Shown here piece by piece: positions 45,502 to 57,308 of a DNA stretch of 64,000 nucleotides. The notes beneath the pieces are model-generated. The model saw only the letters and a program-made list of their open reading frames with translations, did not search any database and was not told where the DNA came from. Location: the NCBI GenBank assembly GCA_028456385.1, contig JALNQF010000023.1, forward strand, positions 124,001 to 188,000. The letters are read 5' to 3'. The translations under genes and the position numbers were made by a program. Numbering within the stretch: position 1 is the first letter of the stretch; every line of letters starts with the position of its first letter. Source of the stretch: Ophiosphaerella korrae. Taxonomy: Eukaryota > Ascomycota > Dothideomycetes > Pleosporales > Phaeosphaeriaceae.

Positions 45502-45783
45502 ATGGCCGATCAGAGTGTGATGGCATCTTCTGCATATTGCGCTCTTTACAACGGAATAGCTGTAGAGAATACTCGCTGTGTTATATTTGACCTCAGCCGG
45601 CTGCAGCTGCTCGAATTAGTCGTTGACTGGCACTATCGCGCCCTCATTTGCAGGCCATGCAAACGAGCACTCGTTGCGGGCAAGGAATCAACTCATCTAT
45701 TAAAAAAACACGCTGTCTCGAAACAGCTTCGCAACGGCCTCACCATTTACTCGCAGTCACATCAGTTCACCGACCTCATGTAG
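45502..45783 (+). CDS. Short ORF with a Cys/His zinc-finger-like motif (DUF3505/OrsD-like fragment?)
   Basis: The 93-codon frame contains LICRPCKRALVAG then HLLKKH, a C-x2-C ... H-x4-H pattern like that at the start of fungal OrsD/DUF3505-type proteins. The frame continues after the stop for 40 more codons without good likeness. It is probably a fragment; the family call is tentative. Confidence 0.3.
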   Translation: MADQSVMASSAYCALYNGIAVENTRCVIFDLSRLQLLELVVDWHYRALICRPCKRALVAGKESTHLLKKHAVSKQLRNGLTIYSQSHQFTDLM

Positions 45784-46492
45784 CCATCTTTGTTGCCATC
45801 TATATCATCTGAGCATCCTGACCTTCCAGTAGTAATGTTTGCTAGCTTTGCTTCTGGTTCAGCGGCAGTATCGACCTCGCGCGGTGCGCTCTCTCATCGG
45901 ACCATTGCAAGCGGGCGAAGAGAGCCTTAGAAAAACACCCCAAAGTTGAATTGCGGAAGTCGTGGTTGTTCATCTACATCTGCTAAGTCAAGGTCGTTGA
46001 GCGACTTCCACAGTCACCAACATTTCTTCACAACTTCCAACGAACCATCTACAGGAGATACACGATCAGGAAAAGTCTTTCTGTTCGCGAGTCGGAAGGC
46101 CGACCGATACTATCTATATATATAGTATGCTAGCTCGGTTACAAAGTTAACAAGATCATTACCTACTCTTTTAGAATTGTTTGGTCTAGTAGTTCTTACA
46201 GCGGCACTATAGCGTCGTCCTTAAGACGCCCTACACCTTACCCACTTTGCGCTAGCCTGTATAAACACCGGAGTCAAGATTGTAGATAGTAGATTATAAT
46301 ATATCTTTATGGATCTATATTTGTGTAGTCGTTGTGAAAAAATTAGGCTTCAAAAGTTAGGTGGGGTAGACGGTTGGGGTAGAAGTATATGGCCGAGCTT
46401 GCTCTATGGTCTAGCGGCTCGTCCACTTTCTCTTCTCCTTTCTGTTACTAATTGAAACCAGGGCTCACCCTCTATTGTACTTGATGCTTCCA
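45784..46492. other. Intergenic, partly RIP-like
   Basis: 46120-46330 is AT-rich. No gene recognised. Confidence 0.35.
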
Positions 46493-48143
46493 TTACTTAA
46501 ACTTCCTAATCAACATCCACATAAGCATTGCTCCCAATCCCGCAACAACCAAGAGCCCTCCAATAATCGCGGCACCATACCCTAAGATTTTCAAACCCAG
46601 TGCCACGCTCTTTATCATTCCAACTAGGAAGCTTGACAGCAATAATCCCCAGAACAGGCAGATCCAACCCCAGATGCCAAATCGGATAAAGGGATAGATC
46701 CATTTGCGAAATCTGGGATCGCTCTTTGACTCAACTAGCCGCTCATTTACACGTGCATACAGCCTTAACACAATGACAATAATAAGCACAAATGTACCTA
46801 ACAGAACGATCACGCCAAAGAAGTCGTATAGTACCAAGTGAAGATCTGTAAGGCGGGTTTGCATGCTGAGAAGGCTAGCTGCGAGGGAGAGCGGGAGGAA
46901 GAGGACGGCTAGAAGACCGAGAAGCCATACACTTAGTGACTCATTGAAACCTCGCAATAATCCAAATAAGTGGATATGGTGATCTAATCGAGTGGAAAGT
47001 CGAGTCGAGCTCCCACGCAGATCTGTACAGGCTGCATGCATCTCAGCTGCGACATACTGAAAGTCTCGCGACGTTTGGAAAGTCGACACGGAGAAGCTCG
47101 AGTAGCGATGATGTGGCAAATGTCAGATCTGAAACGCAGCTCTGAAGTTTTTCGTAGAAGCAGGCGTCTGTTATGACGTCTCGAAGCGAAGATTTCGTTA
47201 TCATATTACGGCGCGGATCCATAGCCGTCTCTCGAAACAGATCGTAAAAGTGCTCAATGTTATCAACGAAACCATATAATTGATCAAGGCCACACTGGCA
47301 AATGGCCAGAAGCATCAATTTTATTGAGATATGATTGAAACTCGTATCCTGTGGGATTAAATTGAGAGATTCTGTGACAAGCGCCCTTCGCAAAGATTCA
47401 CAGAATTGTGAAAGATGTAAACAGACAGCTCTCTGGGTGGGTCTAGGGGGACATGCGTCTCCAAAAGCGTTATCGAAGAAATTGTCGAGAGCGACCATTT
47501 CAGATACACTTGCAATGAAGACTGGGTAGAATTAGAGGATGGTAAGTCTTTCAACGCGACACGTACCTGATATGCAACCATGATCGCCTTTTACCACACG
47601 AATCATCTTCGAAAACTTCATCAAACTAGATAAGAATGTGAATGAAGGATCCTGGGATTCTCGGTTTGAACGTCGATTAAAATGTCGACCTGCAGGTATG
47701 TCTAGCATACCATACGACCTTGAGAGCCACGCCGGTGAGCTAGCCTGAGAGTTCCACTGAGCTCTCAGCCTGACGAACGAAGGGGAAGCAAGGTCGATAG
47801 GCCGATTCTCGAGCGGAACGGCAGGCGATGTTTGTGCGAGTAGCTGCCAAGACTCCTCCATACAAGCGACATTTTCGCCGATATAAAACCTGAAACTTCT
47901 GTACCCTTGAGTAGGCAATGCTTGTAGTGCTGTCCTCAGCTGCTCGTCGGACTTTTCCGGGTCCTCCGTATCGATCAACACATCGTAGTCTTCTCCCTCA
48001 GCCCAAGGTACATCAAACACCTTAAGAAATCTAGTCCCCGAAATCCGTTTCCACTCGCCCTTTTGGGTAAGGAAGCTACTGGCAACAAGACTTGGGAGTT
48101 GTATAACCGCGATAGCAGAGGCTAATACACTTAGCGGGTCCAT
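46493..48143 (-). CDS. Fungal membrane protein with three-exon structure, one unresolved junction
   Basis: Start Met at 48143 gives MDPLSVLASAIAVIQL, the usual opening of fungal STAND/ankyrin N-terminal domains. A 45-bp intron (47566-47522, GTACGT to CCCAG) joins exon 1 to FIASVSEMVALDNFFDNAFG. This runs to about 47070, where the frame must shift by one to reach SRDFQYVAAEMHAACTDLRG. The C-terminus holds paired membrane helices (VWLLGLLAVLFLPLSLAASL, then LYDFFGVIVLLGTFVLIIV) with the intervening MQTRLTDLHLVLYDFF stretch seen in CorA-like ends of fungal proteins, and two further hydrophobic segments before the stop at 46493. No acceptable intron explains the shift near 47070, so it may be a one-base lesion or an error. 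Function unknown. Confidence 0.55.
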
Positions 48144-48479
48144 GTATAACGTAGAGGATAGGAGCACCGATGGAGTGACGACATAAATTCCGATCAGCAA
48201 GAGAAAGACAAGTGATCAACCTAGAGAATGGGTGGTCAGTTCATAAAACCCTGCTTGCTTTCAACCGCTAGCACTTTATGGCTTAGTGTGGCCGACAGCC
48301 AGCGCGAAGTAAGCGCATGTGTACTCTCCAATCTGGACCAACTAGAACCGACGCGGAAGCGACTGTTAGGTAAATCTAGACAACGTGGAGCAAGGGACAA
48401 AGAACACGTAATTATAGATACTCCAAGAGCCTATTAGCGGGCACTATATCTATTTTGATTAGTCGGTCTACTAAAAGTA
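48144..48479. other. Upstream region of the membrane-protein gene
   Basis: The text around 48236-48320 resembles 48925-49010 on the other side of the MITE (CCTGCTTG.TTTCA.CCGC, then a CAGCCA.CGCG block), so the MITE may lie between copies of another repeat. Confidence 0.3.
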
Positions 48480-48481
48480 TA

Positions 48482-48873
48482 ACGTGTTCCACCAACATTC
48501 CGGCCACCCCAAAAACCCACCAAAAATGAGAAAAACCACACCTTGACATCTCAACAACGGCTTAATAATAAATTCTAAAATTCTATTATTAGCATTTTAT
48601 ATCTACCCTAAGACTCTTATTAAGGTCCTAGCGTAATAAGCCTAGCCGTTATTAGGATATCAAGTTTTGGCCCCCAATCTTGATCTACATTGCGACACCT
48701 CTAGAACAACTTAATAGATTATGTTTTAATTCTAACATGAGGCTTAGAGTAGGCATGAGAGGCTAAATCTAAAATTATAGAATTTATTATTAAGCTGTTG
48801 TTGAGATGTTAAGGTGTGGTTTTTCTCATTTTTGGTGGGTTGTTGGGGTGGCCGGAATGTGAGTGGAACACGT
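48482..48873. mobile_element. MITE with TIRs of about 100 bp and TA target duplication
   Basis: The outer about 100 bp on each side are inverted copies with few mismatches. Each side begins ACGTGTTCCAC, then ATTCCGGCCACCCCAA, AACCCACCAAAAATGAGAA and so on to the AATAATAAATT block. TA flanks both ends (48480-48481 and 48874-48875). The 392-bp element has no ORF. TA duplication points to mobilisation by a Tc1/mariner/pogo transposase. Confidence 0.85.
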
Positions 48874-49139
48874 TAATCGTAACATTGTTACAATAGCATA
48901 CCTTGATTAATTTGATTAGTTTAGTTGGGTCCTGCTTGGTTTCAGCCGCGATTTCTCCGCTGCTACGCCTGGTTGACAGGCTTAGCGGACAGCCAACGCG
49001 GCACAGGCGTTAAACCTGTTCCGCCCCACTTCATTCCTCGAGAAGAACTAGCTACCTCCAGAGGCCTGCCGTTTCTCTTGAACCAATATCTAAATATACT
49101 TAGTGGCCTATCTAGATGCTAGTTATACTAACTGTACAC

Positions 49140-49545
49140 TGTGTTCCTAGACTCGTAGAGGCTCTCTGCCTCGTCTGTCGCGTCCGCTGTACCTACAGTC
49201 TCCCTAGCGCTCAGCGTCGTCTGCGTATCTCTGATCCCCACTTGCTCAAGGATCTACATCTGTTCCATATACTCGATGGCTTTAGCAGCTAGCTATGGCG
49301 TGCTTAGGATGGCGCTGAGGCTGTGTCGTCCGGAAAGGTCGCCAATGATGCAGTTCCAGAGGTCCCTGTACTTGCGGCAGCGGGGGAGGATGTGGGCGAC
49401 ACTCTCCTATCTCTCCCTACACTCGCAGTGAGGGCTAGTGACGGTCGGGACTCCCTGGTTGAAGAAGAAGTCGTTCAACCCTATCTTCTTGGTTCCCAGT
49501 TGTACTAGCAGCACACTCTCCCGCTTAGTTAGGCCTACTGTGATG
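49140..49545 (-). mobile_element. Tad1-like LINE ORF2, C-terminal relic
   Basis: The minus strand reads VLLVQLGTKKIGLNDFFFN then GVPTVTSPHCECRE, SVAHILPRCRKYRDLWN and LAAKAIEYMEQM. This is the CCHC-like end of fungal LINE ORF2 (after reverse transcriptase and RNase H). Stops (TAG, TAA) interrupt it. No upstream reverse transcriptase could be read; 49550-50000 is AT-rich and stop-dense. Confidence 0.65.
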
Positions 49546-50506
49546 TGAGATTGAGCTTAAGAATGAATGGGAGATAGATTATTGATTTTTAGGTATCTAC
49601 GGGTAAAGTCCTTATACAGCTGAGCTCGGTAAATATAAGCTTACAAGGCTTATTCTACACGGGGTTTTGCAGGATATAGTTTATCTCGTAGTATAGCGAG
49701 CCGCTCCTTTTAATACATCCCCTAGAGGAGCAGCTAAGGAGATTTATAATATATAGCGATAATTATATAATCGACCCCAAGAATATACTACCCCATAGTA
49801 CAAGTAAGCTTTATACCAACGTACTAGCCGAAATAACAAAGAGCATAACTCTATAACTAAGCTAGAGGCTAGTAATTAGGAAGATAGAAAGGTACTTTAG
49901 GTAAAGAGGGGAGATCGATATATACTCAAAAATAACGTAAAGTGCAAAAACTACAATTCGGAGGAGTATAATACTCGTGCTTTAGGGTCCAATAAGTATA
50001 GAAGAGCCTAGTATATAATATAACGCTATTTTACCAATAGTGTGCCGAGAGCCAACCTTTAGCCGATCAAGAAGAGAGTTTGAAACACCAAGTACAATGT
50101 GACTCACTGCCCGAGCGGTAAGCACTTGGGATAAATGGCTGGAAATGCTGGGAAGGGCAGATCGACGCCACAGCGGCAAAGATGGCTTGGTTCAGTGAGG
50201 GAAGGGAAGACTAGGCTGACAGCTTAAAATAGTGTTGTAGAGTGTTGCTCTATACGCTCTACTAAGACCCGAGGACCCTTCCGTCCTGTAATCGTTCGGC
50301 ATCGTGGTATATTGGGTGCAACGCTCTGCCGGAACCCGAGGGCCCTTTGGGCCTTGGTAGTAGGGTCTCCTTTGTCGTGTTGTTTCGCCTGTCGTCGTGC
50401 TTTCGCAACCTCATTGCCCGTTGGATCTGCTGCTCCATACGCTGTCTGGTGTTAGGGAGTTAACCCCCCTGTTTTTCTTCCTAGGTTGCCTTCCTTATCT
50501 CCTATA
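49546..50506. other. RIP-like AT-rich debris
   Basis: 49560-50000 is dense in TAG/TAA/CTA. 50230-50460 is more GC-rich and may be another LINE piece. No gene recognised. Confidence 0.4.
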
Positions 50507-50543
50507 CCGTACTGCCCGGCGTAACGCGTGCTCCGAACACCAA
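50507..50543. mobile_element. Lone Fot/pogo TIR
   Basis: It begins after TA with CCGTACTGCCCGGCGTAACG and ends CCGAACACCAAA, resembling the TIR of the element at 19108-21226 (CCGTGCCCGTCGGCGTAACG ... GCGAACACCAAA). A matching right end was not found. The adjoining 50545-50830 is RIP-like. Confidence 0.5.
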
Positions 50544-51599
50544 AATAGCAACCAAACATGAGGCTATAGAGCTACGTATAATAGCTATTATTGCGATATA
50601 TAATTAGTAAGAGTAAGTTTATTAATAGTGGAATAAGAAAGTACAAGGGAAGCTAGTAGGAGTACTAAAAGAAGATAGTACCCTACTTATAAATTAAGCC
50701 TAGTATAGGATAACCTTAGCCCTAGAGGGATAGAAGGGAGAGATAGTGCTACGAATATGAACTTCGCAATATACTTAGCCTAGTTAGAGCTAATCGAACT
50801 ATACTACGAGGAGGGTCTTGATTAGGACAGCGCCATAGAATATAACCTGAATACGTGACCGCTTTGTGGATTCGCAAGGGCTTGACACCACGAAGTCACG
50901 AAGCCACGGATTAGCCAAGATGGTTCTGAATATATATATATAACCTCCTTAAACTTAGATAGGAACCTCGTAGTTAAGCTCGGATTCTCACACGCATACT
51001 TAGTTGCCCAACACTACACTTTGCTTGTGATACTTGCCTACCACCCAATCTCCTCACGTGATCGTCTTGCCTTCTTGCCCTCTAGCCCCGACGGCTCAAG
51101 ACCCGAACCGTTACAGGGTAGCTATAATATAGGTAGAGAAGGCTATAAAGGTAGTGGATAAGGCTAATAAGTCTATAAACAAGGGAACAACGTAGATGAA
51201 ACACGCTGTACCTGAGCTTAAGTAAATACAAATAGCGTTGTGGAGATATCGCATTTTGAAATTGATCAATTGAATTTGGTGGGGTGGCTTAACTCCCCCG
51301 GTGGCCTAACTCCCCCGGTAGCCTAACTCCCCCAGGGCCAGCTTAGTAATACGAACCGTGTCGCATGCCACTCACGCCCCTACCTAGCGCACAGGTACTT
51401 GGCCATCCCCTATCGCATCTTATGAGGTTCTCACAACCCGAATTTCTCAATCTTTGACGATTCTTCCTACATAATATAATGATTTCTCCCAACATCATAA
51501 GCTCCTCAGAATGGCCAATTACCGCAAATTTGGTGATCAGCACATCCTCAATCGCTCAAACAAATAGATCAGCAGACCTGGCTTATCGGAAATCTCATC
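50544..51599. other. Repeat debris, no gene
   Basis: An AT-rich, stop-dense stretch to about 50830, followed by unremarkable non-coding sequence with an (AT)n run near 50930. Confidence 0.4.
51284..51334. repeat. Three tandem 17-bp units
   Basis: Units GTGGCTTAACTCCCCCG, GTGGCCTAACTCCCCCG and GTAGCCTAACTCCCCCA follow without gaps. Confidence 0.85.
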
Positions 51600-52417
51600 T
51601 TGCAACGAATCCCTGATTCTTCAACCAAGTTCGCAACATGGAAGGACGAATATGGCTCTAGTTTCTTACTAAGCGCCGCTTGCAAACCTTTGCCTCCTGC
51701 ATCGACAGAAATCGACAGCCCACATATCACGCTCATCCACGAAGCTGGTGATGCTTCAGCTGTTTGGGCTATTGGTAATAACGCTATTTGCAAAGCTCGA
51801 TACATTCGTCCTGGCATCACTTCCGAGTCAGCTACTCTCCAATTTGTTCAAGAGCAGAACCCAAGCTTCATAATTCCAGAAGTTCTCTATCACGCTTTTA
51901 ACTATGATCGTAACTACCTATTCCTTCAGAGAGTCCCCGGGACAACCTTTTTCAAGCTTTGGCCTAATATGGACGATATCTGGCGGCAAAAGTACGTTGA
52001 CGTGATTGTTCGTGTCATTTAGGAGATGGAATAATGGAGAGGAGCCCTTGGTGGTGTCGACGGTCAGGGTCTTCTTGAAAACTGGCTTTTGGTACCGAAG
52101 ACTAAGAGGGATTGTACGCCAGAAAATCTGCGAGCAAACTGTGAGGATTTGGGTATGGATTGCTCTGATTGGTCTTTTACCACGCCGATCTGACGCCAAC
52201 GAATATCTTGATTGAGGATGAGCCTCAGACAGGGCGGATTAGTCTCATTGATTCCGAAATAGCCGGTTCCTTCCCTAAGGCTTGGATCAGGACGAAGCTC
52301 AACGCCTCGTGGGCTTTCGATCTTGACGAGTCGGCAAACTCAGACCCAGAGTTATATCGCACCATGATGGCGAGAGCACTCAGTGCTCATGGATATGAGA
52401 ATCTCACTGAAGCTTGA
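51600..52417 (+). pseudogene. Aminoglycoside-phosphotransferase-like (APH) kinase gene, decayed
   Basis: The frame from 51600 (non-ATG opening) reads ASAVWAIGNNAICKARYI (nucleotide-site strand), then FIIPEVLYHAFNYDRNYLFL and RVPGTTFFKLWP. TAG at 52020-52022 and TAA at 52032 interrupt it, but the frame continues GLLENWLLVPKTKRDCTPENL and LGMDCSDW. One base is missing near 52169; the next frame gives FYHADLTPTNILIEDEP, the catalytic loop (HADL..TN), and ISLIDSEIAGSFPKAWI with the metal-binding Asp. It ends at 52417. Two stops and one frame change show decay. Small-molecule or unknown substrate; not evidence of drug resistance. Confidence 0.7.
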
Positions 52418-53638
52418 CGCGAGCGTCGCAAGGCGGCCAACAAGGTTTGAAGGATAAGGCATAGGTCTGCAGAATGAAATGAAGTGGAGTTATGTATTAC
52501 GTTAAACGAGGGGCTGACTATGATACACATCCAGTCTAAAAAATTAAGCGTTTGGTCTCCGTTCCATCAGGAATTCAAATAAGCAACAAGCTCCTCCATT
52601 GGCATCACTAATATCAAACAAGTGACAACGGGCATTCTGAGGCCCAGAATACGGGCAAATCATTCTTCGGAAGAAGAGTATCAGCAGCTGTGCCAGTCCA
52701 TCAGCTATCGTTGTTTGGCGGAGGATAGTAAAAGAATAAAGAGAAACTCACAGGTTAAAGATATAACGACGCTTATTTACCATCGCCGCAACTTCCGCGG
52801 GTATCGACATAAGTCTGGTTATTATAACCGCAGAAGCAGTTCCAAGAGTTGACAGGTTGCACGGGCACTTGAACAGCCTTGATTGATGCAGTGGGAGGGA
52901 TCGAGGTTTCTCCTTAAAACGTTAGGAGGAAAATAGTTTTGACTCAATAATTAGTCTTGATTGAGGAGCCTTGGTTTGGAATACTGATCTTGCGGATGAT
53001 AATGGCTTTCCTTTATACACAACAGGAGCTACCGAAATCACCATTCTCGTCCTAGATAGCTAGTAAAATAATAGATCTACAGGCTCTTGATGCTCGAGAC
53101 TATGCACTGTGCCGCAATACCCCGCAGCATATCGAGCGCATGGTCTGGTTTTGCAGGGATTGAATTCGCCATATGGGCAAAGTATGGCTTGTATAGATTC
53201 TGGTAGATCTATTTGTCGTTTGAATGATGACCCGTTCACATTGTATTTGGAGCGTATTGCATCTCATCTCCTAAACCAGCACTTGCGATACATTCTGCGA
53301 TAATGACTCCCTGTCTCATGTTATTAAGAGTTCTAAGTTGAAGAGACATTTGAAGAGAGTATTGACTTCTAGCAAAGGAGACTTTTTTTTTTTTTTGCCA
53401 AAGTATAGCAAAGAGGGGTGGTGATATTGGAAGATTGACGAAGAGAGTTGAGAAAATGCCAAGAAAAGGGTGGTCATAATATGACGGCATTGCTGCGCCG
53501 CCGGCTGTCTATTCCACTAGTTCTTGGTACCGTAAGCACGGCTGATCTTGCTCCTGATAGCGTATTGGCCGTCGCCACTTGGTGCCAGAAACTGGGCCAT
53601 GTGTCAAGAACTGGGCCACTGAACAGGGGGTTGCCCGA
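52418..53638. other. Intergenic, no gene recognised
   Basis: Short unremarkable frames; a poly-T run at about 53383-53396. Confidence 0.35.
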
Positions 53639-53838
53639 ATCTGGAACAACCGGCATCTCAGATTCGGGCCAATACTTAGCTTGCTGAGGCCAGGATGCCA
53701 AGGCCTGCTCAGGATTGCAGCAGCTACAAGCCCGGGTTACTTGGTTACTGTTCAGTTTTAAACTCTTGTATGCTCAGGCCCGAAAGTGGAAATAGGCTTT
53801 GGTGAGGTCAGTTTTCCGTATAAAGAACAGCGCTAATT
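53639..53838 (+). repeat. Dispersed repeat, copy 2
   Basis: Partner of 36771-36990 (see there). Directly upstream, ACTGGGCCA occurs twice (about 53591 and 53610), then AATCTGGAACAACCGGC and its near-inverted GCATCTCAGATTCG, a possible hairpin end. Confidence 0.6.
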
Positions 53839-53929
53839 TACAGTATCAAGCGTCAAAGCTAAACCCATCGCTCAGCCTGATACAACTTTCACCATCAACT
53901 ATCTCCACTCTACTATGCGATTCATCCGA

Positions 53930-54753
53930 GTCGGCGTAAGGAGGACTTCTCTTACTCCGCAATACTGATCTCCGAAATATGTGTGCACCGCCGATCTACC
54001 AGCCGCTCGACACAACTCAGCCACAGATCAGGCTTCTGGAGATCACACCTGCATTGACCAACGGGATATTGACGAGAGAAACAACCAAGTGCAGCTAATA
54101 CAACACATTTACTCATGGCTCGGCTATTGAAACGATGGCATCAATACAGCCTTTGAAGTTTGCAGGCCGTTGCCTCCAAGAACGCTTAGCTAGCTAAAGC
54201 ATAGATACTTTCGGGTGATTCATTCGACTGGGATTGTATCTTTGGCTGGCTTCTCAAGTACCCAGCATGGGCAGAGGCTTCTTTCAGTTCATCCGCCCCG
54301 AATTCAATTTGAAAGGCGTTGTTGAGATTTCAGAATGACACCTATTGGAAAGGCGTCTGGATCCCTCAAGAAACGGTAAGCACGAGGGAAATCCTCTTCA
54401 CACATAGCTAGCAGACCCTCTCCTTGTTTGAATACCACCGCCTCCAAGCTTGGCTGCGCTCTATCCTATTGCGCACCAGAGCGAATCTGGGTGAAAGGCC
54501 GCACCATACCAATGCGAAATCTCTGTCCTACCTTTCCACTGCCCCCAGCGGCCGCTGGGAACAATCCAGGGCCCGCCTAGCTGTGGAAAAGGACATTGCA
54601 CAACGCTGGACTGTACTGAGATCAGCTTACATCCTTCATGCAGCAGATCTGACAGATCTTATCTATTGCTTGCTCGGCCTTATCGAATGTGACATCGATC
54701 CGGACTATCGGAAAGAGCACCCATCAGTTTATATGGACTCGACTTCCGCGTGA
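53930..54753 (+). pseudogene. HET-domain gene relic
   Basis: Pieces in different frames match the start and middle of HET proteins. They are PPIYQPLDTTQPQIRLLEI near 53990, GWLLKYPAWAEA near 54246, YWKGVWIPQET (a HET landmark) near 54345, and at the end LTDLIYCLLGLIECDIDPDY in the frame 54424-54753. Many stops lie between. The SYCWG core is not readable. A second, dead HET gene beside the intact one at 21882. Confidence 0.6.
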
Positions 54754-55435
54754 ATCGAATCCACCCAGCAACTGGATTGGTTGTATTAGGCCGGCTCTGG
54801 GTGGTTTCCGGCCTCTACGCAGCACTTCCTGTCTTGGGTGCTGAACTTTGCACTAGTTCTCTACTGGCATACCTCCCCCTTTTCATTACTCCCAAATTTC
54901 TGAGTCCACCTTTGACGATACAAAATCCGCGCCTAGGGTTGTAGGCTGTGTTCTCTCTACACCTGCCGTCAACTTTGACGAGATCACGATAGTCTACGAA
55001 CAAATACATGACGCTCGTCCGTCGCGGCCCAGAGCGGAGCAGATTGCTCGACTTCATCGCCGATCTGCTACGGCGCATTTCACTCTCTAAAACGGCGCTT
55101 ACCGCCCTCTTAACGCCGTCTTTCGCACGATTTTTTTAGGAAAGGTCTGATGGCTCGGAGTCTTACACTACACAGAATACGATAAATTTCTGTATATAAC
55201 TTCTAACGGACCGGCGGGAGCGTACCCCGCTAGGGCCGCTACTTATATCAACCCAAAACACTTATTCGAGGATCTTTGAGTCCCAAGTCTTTCTAGCCAC
55301 GACCCATCTCGCCTCTACATCAAAGCAAGCGAAGCGCGACTTGCAGAATATGTACTTCTGACATAACTTCAGCGACATTCGATTTGTCTTCTATAGTAAT
55401 AGAATTTCGATAATAAACGAGCATAACGTAACTCT
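54754..55435. other. Intergenic, no gene recognised
   Basis: Between the HET relic and the kinase stop codon. No recognisable frame. Confidence 0.35.
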
Positions 55436-56579
55436 CTATCTAAGTCTAACACTTTTGAACCACGGGTGTTCCAATGCCTGCTTTGCAGTAATCCGCCTCT
55501 TAGGATCCAAACTCATCATGGAAAGGACAAGATGTTTAAAGGTGTCGTCCTTAAGCTCGGGCCATGCCGAGAAATGCTTGTACCCGTGGTCGTCGTCGTC
55601 TTTGCCGTCGTAAGCATTGCTCAGAAGCTGCAAGCTGAGCTCGTCATCCCCAACATGCGTTAAGAGCCCGTTGATTCCGTCTCTGTCGCCAAAGTACGAC
55701 ACTTGTCTCTGTAAACGAACCATCGGGGCTAATGCCCCTTGATCTGTATATTTTCTCATATCTTCATCCGGCCCAAAGATGACACGACCGAGCACAGCAT
55801 ATATGCACTTCATTCTACAGTTAGAGTAACCATGCTTCCTGGATGAAAATAAGGCTTACCATGGCTCCAAAGGAGAAGATGTCCGTGGGCTTGTTGAGTT
55901 CAGCCCGAAGATGTCCTTCCGGACTCCGCCAATTATCATTCCCTGGCAGCATCGCCTTGATACACCGGCCTTTCGGCAAGTACGCTGCATTTTCAAGGTC
56001 CGTCAACTGGGCCTTTTCAACGACGAGCTCGCTGCCGGTCCCATGGAAATCAACCATGACGTTGTCCGGCTTGACATCTAAACATAACATTGTCAGTGCC
56101 GGGAATCAAGCCTTTCAGCGTTACCTACCTAAGTGGACGACATCCTAGCTATGCAGGTCAACCAGACCCTGCAAACTTGCCTTCAGAATTTCTTTCCTCC
56201 CTTCCAGAGGGATTTGATTCTTGACAAGGGTCAGGAAATCCTCGGTGAAAAATCGATACACAAATATTCTTTGACCAGGAGTGCTGTCAATCGGAAGTTG
56301 CAGATATGGGCTGGCCTTGATGTGAGCTCGAGTACCAGATTCGAACGCCGTGAATATATTTTCTGGGATATCTTTCAAGACGAAGTTTTCTTCGTCGGAT
56401 CTGCGGATCCTTAGCCAAATGATTAACACAAAAGATGACGAGGGAAAATCAGACCTGGCAAGCCAAACGCGCCCGATATACGGCCGCTCTTGGATGAGTT
56501 GTTTAAAAGCATAGCTGCGCCCGGTAGCTCCTATGTAGTTTGCCGAAGAAGCCGCCATTCTCACAGTGGTTCGAAACAT
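55436..56579 (-). pseudogene. Protein kinase gene, four exons, one premature stop
   Basis: Start at 56579 (MFRTTVRMAASS). A 45-bp in-frame intron is likely at 56454-56410. Exon 2 has NFVLKDIPENIF, with the ATP-site Lys, and ILKASLQGLVDLHS. Then TAG (56147-56145) stands where related proteins have a residue two before DVVHL. The 51-bp intron 56128-56078 splits the codon for Asp in HLDVKPDN, the catalytic loop. DLENAAYLPKG stands where DFG would be, then NDNWRSPEGH (APE-like). Intron 55859-55808 (52 bp) joins SFGAM to CIYAVLGRVIFGPD. The last exon ends LDPKRRITAKQALEHPWF. Apart from that stop everything fits an active-looking serine/threonine kinase. Confidence 0.7.
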
Positions 56580-57308
56580 ATCGAGTCCATTGACTCCAGG
56601 ATGAAGGCTTTTGAATGAATGGACGTAGGGAAAGGATGGTTATCAATAAGCGCCGACCCGCCGAGGCTTGAACGCTTTTCCATAAATAGGCTAACCCTTT
56701 AAGATGCTAAGCGCTTCGCCCGACTGTGACACTGATTGGTTGCAGTTACGTGGCGTAACTTCCACAGGTTAGGCCCAACTAAGCTTCCCCAAGCCTCCAA
56801 CAACTCTCGAAGTCAAACCTTGCCGTACCACAGCCCCTTCGAACTCTCGCGGCTCGGCACCAAACGATTACAGCGCGGCGTTAAAGGAAGCATCCCCCGA
56901 TTAAGTGCAGCGCGTGCTGTAACACCAAGCGCATAGGAATTTCAATTCCGCACTTTGGAAAGTCCGCACTTTGGAAAGGCCGCACCAGCCACTTGCTCCA
57001 GAGTATCTAGCCAATATTAGCCTATCAATAGCCAGGAAAGAAACCTTCCTCGAAGTCCACTAGAGTACTTGTTCATATTGGTTTCATGCACTCGATTGCA
57101 GCACGGCGCGATGCCGAATCGTAGAGAGTCTTCAGCGAAAGATAAATAGTTCAAAACCTCACGACGATGGAGCTATTCAGAACCAGCATCAACTCTCTCG
57201 TCAATTCCTTCTACCCGTCGAGTGAATTCTCACCATCTGTATCCCTCATATATCTTCATTCAATTAAATCATCACCGCCCCTATCATTCATTTTAACTGC
57301 CATTTATT
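56580..57308. other. Intergenic between the kinase gene and a small ORF
   Basis: No recognisable frame. Confidence 0.35.

Noticed and set aside
51600..52417. Antibiotic resistance gene
   Set aside because: The APH fold is widespread in fungi with unknown substrates, and this copy has two stops and a frame change.
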